Below the pieces are notes generated by a model that had not been told where the DNA came from, ran no database searches, and saw nothing but the letters and a program-made list of their open reading frames with translations. Made by a program: the position numbers and the translations under genes. Below, in pieces: positions 34,432 through 43,257 of a stretch of 64,000 bases of DNA. The DNA comes from Peptacetobacter hiranonis. GTDB taxonomy: Bacteria; Bacillota; Clostridia; Peptostreptococcales; Peptostreptococcaceae. Location of the stretch: positions 1,426,001 through 1,490,000 of the forward strand of contig NZ_CP036523.1 of the NCBI RefSeq assembly GCF_008151785.1, read 5' to 3'. The stretch's first letter is position 1; each line of letters begins with the position of its first letter.

Positions 34432-36792
34432 TTAAATTATTAATGTTAATATTGAATATGTTGCAAATGAAGCAAGCCAAGCTAATAAACACTGCCATAA
34501 AACAACACCTATAGCCCATTTTAAACCTAATTCTCTCTTTATAGATGCTACTGCAGCAACACATGGAGTGTATAATAAGCAGAATACTAATAATGATCCA
34601 GCTCCAGCAGTTGTAAGTGTTTTTAATAATGCATCTGTGCTTCCGAAAAGAACTGTTAATGATGATACAACACTTTCTTTAGCTAAGAATCCAGATATTA
34701 GAGATGTAGTTATTCTCCAATCCCCAAATCCTACTGGAGTAAATATTGGAGCCATCATTCCTGCTATGTGAGCAAGTATACTCTGTTGTGAATCGGCTAC
34801 CATGTTGAAATTGTAGTCGAAGTTCTGTAAGAACCATATAACCATTGTTGCTAAGAATATTACTGTAAATGCTCTCTGTAGGAAATCTTTTGATTTATCC
34901 CATAGTAAGTGCATTATGTTTTTAGCTGCAGGTAATCTGTAATTTGGAAGTTCCATAACAAAAGGAACTGCCTCGCCTTTAAACATTGTCTTTTTCATTA
35001 ATAATGCCATTAATATTCCAAGAGCCATTCCAAGTACATAAAGCCCTATCATTACTAATGCTCCATTATCTGGGAAGAATATCGCTGTAAAGAATGCATA
35101 TATCGGTAATTTAGCTGTACAGCTCATGAAAGGTGTTAATAGTATAGTTACCTTTCTATCCCTCTCTGAAGGCAATGTACGGCTCGCCATGACCCCAGGA
35201 ACAGTACATCCAAAGCCTATTAGCATAGGTACTATACTTCTTCCAGATAATCCTAGTTTTCTAAGAAGTTTATCCATTATAAATGCAACCCTAGCCATAT
35301 ATCCACTATCTTCTAGGATTGATAAGAAGAAGAATAGTGTAACTATTATAGGTAGGAAACTAAGCACTCCACCTACACCGTTGAATATACCCTCTATTAT
35401 AAGTGAGTGTAGTGCATCATTTACATTAGAATTTGTAAGGAATTGATCTACAACCTCTGTCAAAGAAGCTATTCCCATTTCCAATAATCCCTGTAAGAAA
35501 CTTCCTATTACATTGAATGTAAGCCAGAATATTATTCCCATTATTCCTATAAATATAGGTATTCCCGTATATTTTCCTGTTAGAAACTTGTCTATTTCCT
35601 TACTTCTAACTCTTTCTCTACTCTCTTTTGGTTTTATAACTGTAGCATCGCATACAGATAGTATAAATTCAAATCTCATCTTAGCTATAGACGCAGATGC
35701 ATCTAGTCCTGTTTCTTCTTCTATCTGTTTTACAATGTCGTTTAATATTCTTTTTTCTGTATCTGAAAGCTCAAGTTCTTCTAAAATTCTATTATCGCCT
35801 TCAACAATTTTTGTCGCAGCAAATCTAACTGGTATATTTTTTTCTTCTGCGTGGTCCTCTATTAAATGCATAACTGCATGTAATCCTCTGTGTAATTCCC
35901 CTTTTGGAGTACAGAAATCGTGTCTTAGAGGCTGTTCTTGGTATTTTGCAACGTGAACAGCGTGTCTAGTTAACTCATCTATCCCTTCATTCTTAGCTGC
36001 TGAAATAGGGACAACTGGCACACCTAGTAGCTCTTCTAAATCACTTACCAATACAGAACCGTCATTTTTCTTTAGCTCATCCATCATATTAAGAGCTACA
36101 ACCATCGGTATATCTAACTCTAGTAGCTGCATTGTTAAGTATAAATTTCTTTCTATGTTTGTAGCATCTAGTATATTTATTATTCCTTTAGGTCTATTAT
36201 TTAATAAAAATTCCCTTGTTACTACTTCCTCGCTACTATATGGTGACATAGAGTATATTCCAGGTAAGTCCGTTATTAGAGTATTACTGTATCCTCTTAT
36301 AACACCGTCTTTTCTATCTACTGTGACCCCTGGGAAGTTACCTACGTGCTGGTTTGATCCTGTTAACTGGTTAAATAATGTTGTTTTTCCACAGTTCTGA
36401 TTTCCAACAAGTGCAAATGTAAGAACTTCATCATCTGGTAGAGGATTTTCTGTTTTCTTATCGTGATATTTTCCGTCCTCACCATAGCCTGGATGGTCTT
36501 TCTCTATATTAAGAACTTTCTTTATCTTCATATCTTCTAAGTTTTCATCTTTTTTAGCTCTATGGTGATGATTTTCTATTATTTCTATTTTTTCCGCATC
36601 TGCTAGTCTTATTGTCAGTTCATATCCATGAATTTTTAGCTCTATAGGATCTCCCATAGGAGCGTATTTAACAACACTTACTTCTACTCCTGGAATTAAT
36701 CCCATGTCTAAGAAGTGCTGTCTTAACTGACCTTCTCCACCAACTGACACTATTTGAGCGCTTTTCCCAATTGGTAAATCTTTTAATGTCAT
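34432..36792 (-). CDS. feoB: Ferrous iron transporter FeoB with fused N-terminal FeoA domain
   Basis: A 786-aa protein. Residues 1-73 are a FeoA/SH3-like domain (LPIGKSAQIVSVGGEG, DMGLIPGVEV). After a histidine-rich linker comes the G-protein domain with G1 GNQNCGKTTLFNQLTG (130-145), G3 DLPGIYSMSPYSSEE and G4 NMMD. The membrane domain has the FeoB gate motifs (MLIGFGCTVPGVMASRTL; TPFMSCTAKLPIY) and a second gate region. It imports Fe(II) across the cytoplasmic membrane. The fusion of FeoA to FeoB is known in some Firmicutes. A promoter lies at 36844-36872. Confidence 0.95.
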   Translation of the reverse strand: MTLKDLPIGKSAQIVSVGGEGQLRQHFLDMGLIPGVEVSVVKYAPMGDPIELKIHGYELTIRLADAEKIEIIENHHHRAKKDENLEDMKIKKVLNIEKDHPGYGEDGKYHDKKTENPLPDDEVLTFALVGNQNCGKTTLFNQLTGSNQHVGNFPGVTVDRKDGVIRGYSNTLITDLPGIYSMSPYSSEEVVTREFLLNNRPKGIINILDATNIERNLYLTMQLLELDIPMVVALNMMDELKKNDGSVLVSDLEELLGVPVVPISAAKNEGIDELTRHAVHVAKYQEQPLRHDFCTPKGELHRGLHAVMHLIEDHAEEKNIPVRFAATKIVEGDNRILEELELSDTEKRILNDIVKQIEEETGLDASASIAKMRFEFILSVCDATVIKPKESRERVRSKEIDKFLTGKYTGIPIFIGIMGIIFWLTFNVIGSFLQGLLEMGIASLTEVVDQFLTNSNVNDALHSLIIEGIFNGVGGVLSFLPIIVTLFFFLSILEDSGYMARVAFIMDKLLRKLGLSGRSIVPMLIGFGCTVPGVMASRTLPSERDRKVTILLTPFMSCTAKLPIYAFFTAIFFPDNGALVMIGLYVLGMALGILMALLMKKTMFKGEAVPFVMELPNYRLPAAKNIMHLLWDKSKDFLQRAFTVIFLATMVIWFLQNFDYNFNMVADSQQSILAHIAGMMAPIFTPVGFGDWRITTSLISGFLAKESVVSSLTVLFGSTDALLKTLTTAGAGSLLVFCLLYTPCVAAVASIKRELGLKWAIGVVLWQCLLAWLASFATYSILTLII

Positions 36793-36843
36793 ACTTTCTA
36801 TTCCTTTCTAAATCTTTAACTTTTGTCGAATCTCTACTGCTAT

Positions 36844-36872
36844 AATATATACCTTTTGAGAATTTTTTTCAA
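36844..36872 (-). promoter_or_regulatory. feoB promoter
   Basis: On the minus strand TTGAAA (36867-36872), a 17-nt spacer and TATATT (36844-36849), about 50 bp before the start codon. I see no convincing Fur box here. Confidence 0.5.
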
Positions 36873-36873
36873 C

Positions 36874-36905
36874 AAAAAAATCACACCTGTTACAGTGTGA
36901 TTTTT
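36874..36905. terminator. Bidirectional terminator after the DUF4097-like gene
   Basis: A TCACAC/GTGTGA stem flanked by A7 on one side and T5 on the other. On the minus strand it ends the gene at 36974 just upstream of the feoB promoter. Confidence 0.75.
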
Positions 36906-36973
36906 AATCGGCAAGTGTGTATCCTTTTAATTAATTCTTTATTTTTACTTTATGGTTTTAATTTTTACTTTTT

Positions 36974-37900
36974 TTAGTTTTTATTTACAAGGTCTAAGCT
37001 TATATCTCCGTCAACTGTATACATTTCTAATGAATGTTTAGGATCTTTAGCTTTCCATACGTAAGAACTATTGCTTGAGTATTCATCTTCTGAAGTACTT
37101 CCACCTAAGTTCTGTTTAACTACACCAGCTGTAGTATCTGCATTTATATTCATGTGGTCTAAATCTTCTTTCATAAATTTAGCACTTAAATCACCTGTTG
37201 ATGATTCTAGAACAGTTTTTCCTTCAAATTTGCTTTCTGTTGCAGTTATATTACCGTCTGATACTTCTACTCCAGAATCTTTTATTAAACATCTATTTAA
37301 ATCTACATCACCTGAAGATAATTTTATTTTTAATTCTTTAGAATGTAAATCTTCAACACTTATTTTACCTGATAATAAGTCTACTTTTGTTTTCTTTAAT
37401 TCTGCTCCTTCTGGAACATATATTGTTATATTGTTTTTAACTTCTTTTTTATCTTTTGATTCTTCTTTATTTGTGTCAGCATTGTCTTTTTTATCTTTGT
37501 CTGTTTTTTCTGTTTTAGTGTCTTTCTTTTCGAAGTCTCCTTCTTTATTTGGATCGTCTCTTCTCTTGTCTTTTATAACTAATTTGTCCCCGTTATCGCC
37601 TTCTGTTTTATAAACAAGAGGATCCTTTCCATTTTCGCCTTCAAAGTTGTAAGACATATAGAACTTGTTATCTTCTGATCTTTTTATGTTTATATTTGCG
37701 TCTAATACATCAGCTTTTATTTCTTTTAAATCATTTAAAGCTATGTGGTCATCAGAATATTCTTTTAGGTCTTCAGTTTTTTCTTCTTTTTTTACACTAG
37801 GTTCGTCTGAGTGATCTTTCCCGAATTTATCTCTCATTCCGTATCCTACAGCCCCTATAATACATATTGCACAAACTATTGCTACAGCTTTTTTATTCAT
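36974..37900 (-). CDS. Membrane-anchored DUF4097-like (adhesin/LiaF C-terminal fold) protein
   Basis: A 308-aa protein with one N-terminal TM (AVAIVCAICIIGAVGYG) and a long extracytoplasmic part. A charged, lysine- and aspartate-rich low-complexity stretch (around residues 115-150) splits it. The rest has the repeated beta-strand ladder typical of DUF4097 (GKISVEDLHSKELKIKLSSGDVDL, then SDGNITATES, SSTGDLSAKF, VDGDISLDL). The fold occurs in LiaF-like and other envelope proteins; the function is unclear. ATG 37900 is preferred (AAGGGATGA upstream). Confidence 0.62.
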   Translation of the reverse strand: MNKKAVAIVCAICIIGAVGYGMRDKFGKDHSDEPSVKKEEKTEDLKEYSDDHIALNDLKEIKADVLDANINIKRSEDNKFYMSYNFEGENGKDPLVYKTEGDNGDKLVIKDKRRDDPNKEGDFEKKDTKTEKTDKDKKDNADTNKEESKDKKEVKNNITIYVPEGAELKKTKVDLLSGKISVEDLHSKELKIKLSSGDVDLNRCLIKDSGVEVSDGNITATESKFEGKTVLESSTGDLSAKFMKEDLDHMNINADTTAGVVKQNLGGSTSEDEYSSNSSYVWKAKDPKHSLEMYTVDGDISLDLVNKN

Positions 37901-38193
37901 AACTATCATCCCTTTTCAGTATAATTTTATGCTTGTTATTCAATACCCCTGTTTTAAAGCTATGTAAGTTATTATATTTCATATAGAAACTTTACTGCAC
38001 AAGCTGCCGACACATTGAATATAACGCTCAAGCTATATATAGTCAACAAGGTTTTGTCTTTCCTCATTCAATTCTCAAATACAATACATACTAAATTCTA
38101 ATAGCGATAAATATCTAGTATTTATATTTTATTTAAATATTTTAAATATATTTTCTATTTTTAGTTTATATTTAAAAGTATAGTTTTTAATAA
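37901..38193. other. Intergenic region upstream of the DUF4097-like gene
   Basis: About 290 bp without a gene between the DUF4097-like start and the flavodoxin terminator. It is AT-rich and holds the presumed promoter of the 36974 gene, but I find no clear -35/-10 pair, palindrome or reading frame. A short GCTGCCGACA stretch resembles the palindrome core only superficially. Confidence 0.4.
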
Positions 38194-38244
38194 AAGAAAA
38201 AGCACCCTTTTTGAAGAGATTTTCTCTTATAGGGTGCTCATTTT
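38194..38244 (-). terminator. Flavodoxin gene terminator
   Basis: On the minus strand AGCACCCT pairs with AGGGTGCT around AGAGAAAATCTCTT, a second inner stem, followed by TTTTTCTTTT. Confidence 0.8.
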
Positions 38245-38268
38245 ATGCTAGATATATTTTATTTTTTA

Positions 38269-38691
38269 TTATAATGCTTTCACTAATTTATCTGCTAGCT
38301 CTTTTAATTCTTTTTCTTCAGCTGCTGTAGGTGCTTCATTACTTATAACTGTGCCTATTACTTCAGCTCCAGCATTTGTCATTCTTTCTGACCAAGTCTG
38401 CATCCATTCTCCAGATCCCCATCCGTATGATCCAAATAGAGCTACTTTTTTACCAGATAATTCACTTTCTAAAGATTCAACAAAAGGCTCCATTTCTCCT
38501 TCTTCTAGTTCTTCATTTCCCATAGATGGGCAACCTAGTGCAAATACTGTATCTTCTAGTAATGTATCTTTATCTATATCTGAAACGTTAAATAACGCTG
38601 CATCATTTCCTGCTCCTTTTATTCCCTCAGCTAACATATTAGCCATACTTTCTGTATTTCCTGTTCCACTCCAGTAAACAACTTTAACCAT
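38269..38691 (-). CDS. Short-chain flavodoxin
   Basis: A 140-aa electron carrier. The FMN phosphate loop is WSGTGNTESMANM (residues 7-19), the isoalloxazine-binding loops are CPSMGNEELEE and SYGWGSGEWMQTW, as in clostridial flavodoxins. Flavodoxin replaces ferredoxin when iron is short. The DUF3793 gene lies 64 bp upstream on the same strand, with a Fur-box-like site before it, so the pair is probably iron regulated. AAAGGAGG precedes ATG 38691. Confidence 0.92.
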   Translation of the reverse strand: MVKVVYWSGTGNTESMANMLAEGIKGAGNDAALFNVSDIDKDTLLEDTVFALGCPSMGNEELEEGEMEPFVESLESELSGKKVALFGSYGWGSGEWMQTWSERMTNAGAEVIGTVISNEAPTAAEEKELKELADKLVKAL

Positions 38692-38755
38692 TTTTCAATT
38701 CCTCCTTTGAGTTAATAAAATTTTTATTTTGCCACATTCTATGTATTTTTTTGAT

Positions 38756-39349
38756 TTATGCAGCTATCTCAGCAAACTTTCTACATTCAAAGCAAATCTG
38801 ATATATCTGTTTGCCATTTTCAATTTGTTCTACAAAATATTTCTTTATATCTTTATATGTTTTAAATAACCGAATTTTTTCTTCGGCATTTTTGTAGACT
38901 TTCCAATATCCAGAGTATAGATAATTTTTTCCATTATTTTCTATAAACCCTGAAACATCTTCTAGAGGATATCCAAGAACTATACCCATTTCATGAGGAA
39001 ACTCAGCTCTTCCTTCTTTGAATTCAGTATATCTACCTGCTAGTTTTTCAATAACTGAATTAACACTAAAATCTTCGTATCCATACTGCTTTATAAATTC
39101 TCTGTTTTCCTCATCTAAAAGTGCTTTTTCTAGCTTTTCTCTGTTAAAAATTATTGATACAGATTCTTTTGACCCAGTATATAATTTCATATGTTCTGCA
39201 CCAGTATTTTTAAGTTCTTCTGATATACACCCTTCACAATGATTGCTATATATTAATAAGTTTGAAGGTTTTATCCCTGATAAAACTAAAGAACACTGTA
39301 ATCCTATATTTCCTTTTATACTGCATCTTAGACATGATATATTATTCAT
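38756..39349 (-). CDS. DUF3793 family protein
   Basis: A 197-aa protein with the family pattern: an early CLRC, a central KLAGRYTEFKEGRAEFPHEMG, GIVLGYPLEDVSGFIENNG and GYWKVYKN, and a closing CFECRKF. DUF3793 proteins of clostridia often sit next to flavodoxin genes; their biochemical role is not established to my knowledge. Cysteines at both ends could bind metal. GAGAGGAG precedes ATG 39349. The Fur-box-like site is about 64 bp upstream. Confidence 0.75.
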   Translation of the reverse strand: MNNISCLRCSIKGNIGLQCSLVLSGIKPSNLLIYSNHCEGCISEELKNTGAEHMKLYTGSKESVSIIFNREKLEKALLDEENREFIKQYGYEDFSVNSVIEKLAGRYTEFKEGRAEFPHEMGIVLGYPLEDVSGFIENNGKNYLYSGYWKVYKNAEEKIRLFKTYKDIKKYFVEQIENGKQIYQICFECRKFAEIAA

Positions 39350-39412
39350 TTCTTTATTCTCCTCTCTGTATCAATTATTTATATTTTGAGTATTTATTAT
39401 TTGTATTTTATT

Positions 39413-39431
39413 GATATTGATTATCGTTATT
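39413..39431 (-). promoter_or_regulatory. Fur-box-like operator upstream of DUF3793-flavodoxin
   Basis: GATATTGATTATCGTTATT matches the classical 19-bp Fur box GATAATGATTATCATTATC (as I recall it) at about 16 of 19 positions. It is placed 64-82 bp before the DUF3793 start. Fur control of a flavodoxin unit is biologically sensible but untested. Confidence 0.55.
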
Positions 39432-39594
39432 GTTTTCTACGTTTATTATATTACTACATGCCTAAAATTAAATCAACCTTTTATTTGATAATTACTATCA
39501 TTTATTTATCATTTTCTATTTTACTTTTATCAACAACTTCTATAATCCTTGATTTGACTGAGCTTCATTTAATATATGTAATTATATTGCGCAT

Positions 39595-39638
39595 AAAAAA
39601 GACACCTATCTCTCGATAAGTGTCTTGTATTTTTTTTA
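39595..39638 (-). terminator. Terminator of the MoaA-like gene (possibly bidirectional)
   Basis: On the minus strand AAGACACTTATC pairs with GATAGGTGTCTT across a GAGA loop, followed by TTTTTATG. The plus-strand side also has a T run. Confidence 0.75.
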
Positions 39639-40592
39639 TTTATTGATTTTTAAATCATTTTTTACAAATTGTCTTTTTATAAGGTCATTATGTCTTGGTT
39701 TTATCCATATTAGCTTTTGAATATTTTCATTAAATAAATACGGTTTATTCAAGTAAGGTTTTAAGTCTATTTCACTTTTTGAATGTATGCACAGCCTCAT
39801 CATACCGTCTGCTGTTACATTTATCTTATTGCATTTATTACAAAAAGAACATGCTAATGGCGTTATTACACCTATTCTTCCTTTTGATCCTTTTACTTTG
39901 TAATAGCTGGCTATGCTTCCTTTATCAGTGTTTTCTATTTTTCTTATACCTGGTAGCTCCTCTATCACTGATTTTATATCATAATGTCCTCTGTTATAGA
40001 TAGCTTTTGCTTCTCCATAAGGCATAAACTCTATAAACCTCACATCTACTGGTATTCTCCTAGATATCTGTATAAAATCTATAATCTCATTATCATTGAA
40101 GTCGTTTATAGCAACACAGTTTATCTTTACTTTCATACCTAATCTAAGACATGAATCTATCCCGGTTAATACCTCATTTAAGTTACCATTTCTTGTTACA
40201 GCGTGGTATTTATACTGTTTTAGAGAATCTATACTCACATTTACACTTGTAAGCCCGCTATCTTTTAGTTTCTGTGCTATTCTAACAAGAGTTGTTCCAT
40301 TTGTAGTTAGAGATATATCTCTTATGCCACAATCTCTCGCACATTTTATAAAATCTGGCAGGTTTGGATGTAATGTTGGCTCTCCCCCTCCACCTACAAA
40401 TTTTATTTTCTTTATTCCATTTTCAGCAAATGCTTTTATTAAGAATTTTATATCGTCAGCGCTTAATGTATCGTTTATATAATCAGGTCTGTATTTTGTA
40501 TCTGCTGATTTACAGTACACACATTGTAAATTGCATCTATCTGTTATAGCTATCTTTAGGTAGTCAACTACTCTACCGTATCTATCTAGCAT
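39636..40592 (-). CDS. MoaA-like radical SAM protein lacking canonical GTP-binding arginines
   Basis: A 318-aa protein with the MoaA layout. The radical SAM cluster is C20-x3-C24-x2-C27 (TDRCNLQCVYC). The SAM-binding motif is an unusual GGGGEP (67-72). The C-terminal cluster is C251-x2-C254-x13-C268. In MoaA (S. aureus numbering) R17, R266 and R268 bind GTP; by alignment here they become K13, K256 and N258. The MoaA C-terminal GlyGly tail, needed for 3',8-cyclase activity, is absent (the end is NDLKINK). No other molybdopterin gene lies nearby. It probably acts on a different substrate. Confidence 0.75.
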   Translation of the reverse strand: MLDRYGRVVDYLKIAITDRCNLQCVYCKSADTKYRPDYINDTLSADDIKFLIKAFAENGIKKIKFVGGGGEPTLHPNLPDFIKCARDCGIRDISLTTNGTTLVRIAQKLKDSGLTSVNVSIDSLKQYKYHAVTRNGNLNEVLTGIDSCLRLGMKVKINCVAINDFNDNEIIDFIQISRRIPVDVRFIEFMPYGEAKAIYNRGHYDIKSVIEELPGIRKIENTDKGSIASYYKVKGSKGRIGVITPLACSFCNKCNKINVTADGMMRLCIHSKSEIDLKPYLNKPYLFNENIQKLIWIKPRHNDLIKRQFVKNDLKINK

Positions 40593-40763
40593 TTATCCTC
40601 TATCCTAAGATCAATTTATAAATCTTATAGCAATTTTTCGATTTTCTAAATATATGCAATTTTTTTCGTACATTTCAATCAACACTTTATTTTTCATATT
40701 ATTACACTCCTGATTATTTTCATTTTTTATTATCTTTTTCTTTTAAAATTATAACATATAATC

Positions 40764-42131
40764 CTAATCTAGGATATCTCTTAATTTTTCGCTGAATACT
40801 GATTCAAATTCTCCTATTTCATTTTCAAACTCTTCACAGCTATCGTAGTTTTCACATATGTATATTACTACATCGTCTGTTGTAGCTGCTATCTTATCCA
40901 ATGTTTCTTTGTAAAGTATTTCTATTCCTGTTACCTCTTCAAAGAAATCACCTATTACATCGTATATATCGTCTATTATTTTGTTTCCTTCTTCTCTTCC
41001 AAATTTATCTTTTATTTCGTTTCTAGCCTCTCCACCTAATACAGTATCTCTTATGTAGTAGATAAAGTTTTCAAAATCTCCTGTATTGCTACAAGGCTCT
41101 ATTTCAAATAGTATTCTAAAGAATAAATTCCATGGGAATTCTGTATTAAGTCTTTTTCTAAACATTGCTCCAAGTCTTTCCCCAAATGCTCTTCTAAATA
41201 CTGGCTCTCTTTCAAACTCTATCTCAGAATTAAAATCTATTTCTTTAGTTACAATCTGTCCAAACATACTAAATTCACTAAGCATATACTCCGGAATTTT
41301 TTCTTCAGATTCTACCTTATCAAGAGAATAGCTGATTATAGTTTCACATGGTTTTTTAAAGTCAACTATAAATCCTATGCTCTGTAGCATTTTCTGTGAG
41401 AATATATCATATACAAACTTAGCAAATAGTTTTTCTATTTCACTCCTACTTATATCCCGATTGAATACATGAGGTGTGTGGAATGTTTTGTAAAGGCTAA
41501 GAAGCTGTTTATCTATCATTGTAAGGCTTTGCTTTATAGTCTTCATCATATCCTTTATAAATCCATCCTGTAGAAGATATGTGTTATTTTTGTATATAAC
41601 CTTATGTTCTATTTCACCCCAGAATACATTTACCATTGATTTTATCTGCAATTCAAAGTTTATATTTCTGTTAAGTATTTTGTATATTCCGTCAATTTTA
41701 TAAATTTCAAATCCATTTTTCTGTCTGCACGGCTGTTTTTCAGAAAGTTTTAACTGTATATTTTTATTTGATTTATTGTAGTAGTATACTTTATCATCTG
41801 TTTTATTAAAATATCTTCTAATAGCTCTGTAAACCTTGTTTTCCTCTTCAATAAATCTGCACTCTATTCTTATTCCTATTAAATCTGGTAAAAAGTCCAT
41901 CATTTCTGATGCAGCATCAAATTTAACTAGGTATCTATTTCTAATTATCTTCTCTCTTAAACTAGATTCTGATTTGACTCTAGATGACATACTTATATAT
42001 TCTTGTTCTTTTTCTTGAAGTATTTTTTCAAAGTATGTTTCTATCTCATCTGCTATGTCTAAAAGCATAGGAGTCATATCATCGAGTATATTTACGGCAT
42101 TGTCTATAAATTCAAATTCCTTTAATCCCAT
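40764..42131 (-). CDS. RelA/SpoT-domain (p)ppGpp synthetase-like protein with long C-terminal extension
   Basis: A 455-aa protein. Residues about 45-185 match the RelA/SpoT synthetase fold: SRVKSESSLREKI (R51, K53), the metal aspartate in DLIGIRIE (D83), and ELQIKSMVNVFWGEIEHKVIY (E160, W171, H176). There is no HD hydrolase, TGS or ACT domain. The remaining 270 residues are helical and acidic and I do not recognise them. It is therefore a variant alarmone synthetase, larger than small alarmone synthetases (about 210-260 aa). AAAGGAAT precedes ATG 42131. Catalytic competence is inferred. Confidence 0.72.
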   Translation of the reverse strand: MGLKEFEFIDNAVNILDDMTPMLLDIADEIETYFEKILQEKEQEYISMSSRVKSESSLREKIIRNRYLVKFDAASEMMDFLPDLIGIRIECRFIEEENKVYRAIRRYFNKTDDKVYYYNKSNKNIQLKLSEKQPCRQKNGFEIYKIDGIYKILNRNINFELQIKSMVNVFWGEIEHKVIYKNNTYLLQDGFIKDMMKTIKQSLTMIDKQLLSLYKTFHTPHVFNRDISRSEIEKLFAKFVYDIFSQKMLQSIGFIVDFKKPCETIISYSLDKVESEEKIPEYMLSEFSMFGQIVTKEIDFNSEIEFEREPVFRRAFGERLGAMFRKRLNTEFPWNLFFRILFEIEPCSNTGDFENFIYYIRDTVLGGEARNEIKDKFGREEGNKIIDDIYDVIGDFFEEVTGIEILYKETLDKIAATTDDVVIYICENYDSCEEFENEIGEFESVFSEKLRDILD

Positions 42132-42208
42132 TTTATATTCCTTTCGAGTTTAAAATTATTATTACTTATAATCTATATTATAATACTTTATGAGATGTAA
42201 ATCTATGC

Positions 42209-42255
42209 AAAAAAATATTGCACCCAAACTATTTTAGCCGAGTGCAATACTTTAT
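42209..42255 (-). terminator. Terminator of the 42301 hydrolase gene
   Basis: On the minus strand TATTGCAC pairs with GTGCAATA and is followed by TTTTTTT. Confidence 0.75.
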
Positions 42256-42300
42256 GTTTATATTCTTTATTTTTTAATTACTTTTGAGATAATTTTTTAT

Positions 42301-43227
42301 TTATTTCGTTCCAAGCCATTCTACAATGTCTTGCATTACCTCATCACGATTAATTTCATTTAATATTTCATGTCTAGCATCTTTATATAGCTTCATTGAA
42401 ACATCTTTTAAACCATATTTTATATATCTGTCGTACAAGTTTTTTACACCTTTTCCATTTTTACCAACCGGATCTTTTTCTCCAGATATTATTAAAACAG
42501 GTACGTGATTAGTTAGTTTTAATAAATTTCTTTTGTCTTCAATATATTTTAGACCATTTATAAAATCTCTATAAAATCCTGTAGTACATATAAAGCCACA
42601 TTTTTCATCGGCTATATATTTATCTACCTCTTTTTCATCTCTAGAAAGCCAGTCAAAGTTTGTTCTAGGATTTTTAAATTGTCTATTATTTCCACCAAAA
42701 ATCAATTTATCTAAGAATTTGCTTCTATGTCTATCTCCGTGTACTAGTTCAACACATGATATTACAGGTGTTGCCAGCTTTAAAACAGACCCAAAATCTC
42801 CACAAGACCCTGAAAGAATTATCGCATTTACAGAATCAGCATAGTCTATAAGATATTTCTGTGCCGCAAATGAGCCCATACTATGTCCGAAAAGATATAT
42901 TGGAACTCCTTGATTTTCAGCTTTTATTATATCTGTAAGTATTTTCATATCCTTGACAAGTATATCAAAGCCATCACTTTCAGCAAGATATCCTAAATCA
43001 TCAAGGCATTTTTCACTTTCCCCATGACCTCTATGATCATTTATATATACTATATATCCAGATTTTGTAAGCTTCTTTGCAAAACGTTCATATCTTTTTG
43101 CATTTTCAGCCATTCCATGAGAGATTTGAACAATACCTTTTATCTTGTATTCGTCTTCATTCTCCCATCTAATAGCAGATATTTCTTTCCCATCTGCTCC
43201 TTCGAATCTGAATTCCCTACACTTCAA
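42301..43227 (-). CDS. Alpha/beta hydrolase, monoacylglycerol lipase/lysophospholipase type
   Basis: A 308-aa serine hydrolase. It has QISHGMAENAKRYERFA (oxyanion region), YINDHRGHGES, the nucleophile elbow LFGHSMGSFAA, an acid in ISGEKDPVG and the catalytic histidine in DARHEILNE. These are the Hydrolase_4 family hallmarks. It likely cleaves lipid esters. The start is TTG 43227 behind AAGGTG. It follows the PrsA-type gene by about 30 bp, so they may share a transcript. Confidence 0.85.
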   Translation of the reverse strand: MKCREFRFEGADGKEISAIRWENEDEYKIKGIVQISHGMAENAKRYERFAKKLTKSGYIVYINDHRGHGESEKCLDDLGYLAESDGFDILVKDMKILTDIIKAENQGVPIYLFGHSMGSFAAQKYLIDYADSVNAIILSGSCGDFGSVLKLATPVISCVELVHGDRHRSKFLDKLIFGGNNRQFKNPRTNFDWLSRDEKEVDKYIADEKCGFICTTGFYRDFINGLKYIEDKRNLLKLTNHVPVLIISGEKDPVGKNGKGVKNLYDRYIKYGLKDVSMKLYKDARHEILNEINRDEVMQDIVEWLGTK

Positions 43228-43257
43228 ATTAATACACCTTCTTAATTTCTAACCTTT

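Noticed and set aside
36844-36905. Fur box in front of feoB
   Set aside because: The TTGAAAAAAATTCTCAA stretch has some symmetry but too few matches to the Fur consensus.
37960-38060. Possible degenerate seventh palindrome (GCTGCCGACA)
   Set aside because: No second core half, no paired arms.
39386-39619. 77-aa plus-strand frame upstream of DUF3793
   Set aside because: No ribosome-binding site, low-complexity Y/F/I/L composition, and it overlaps the Fur-box-like site and a terminator.
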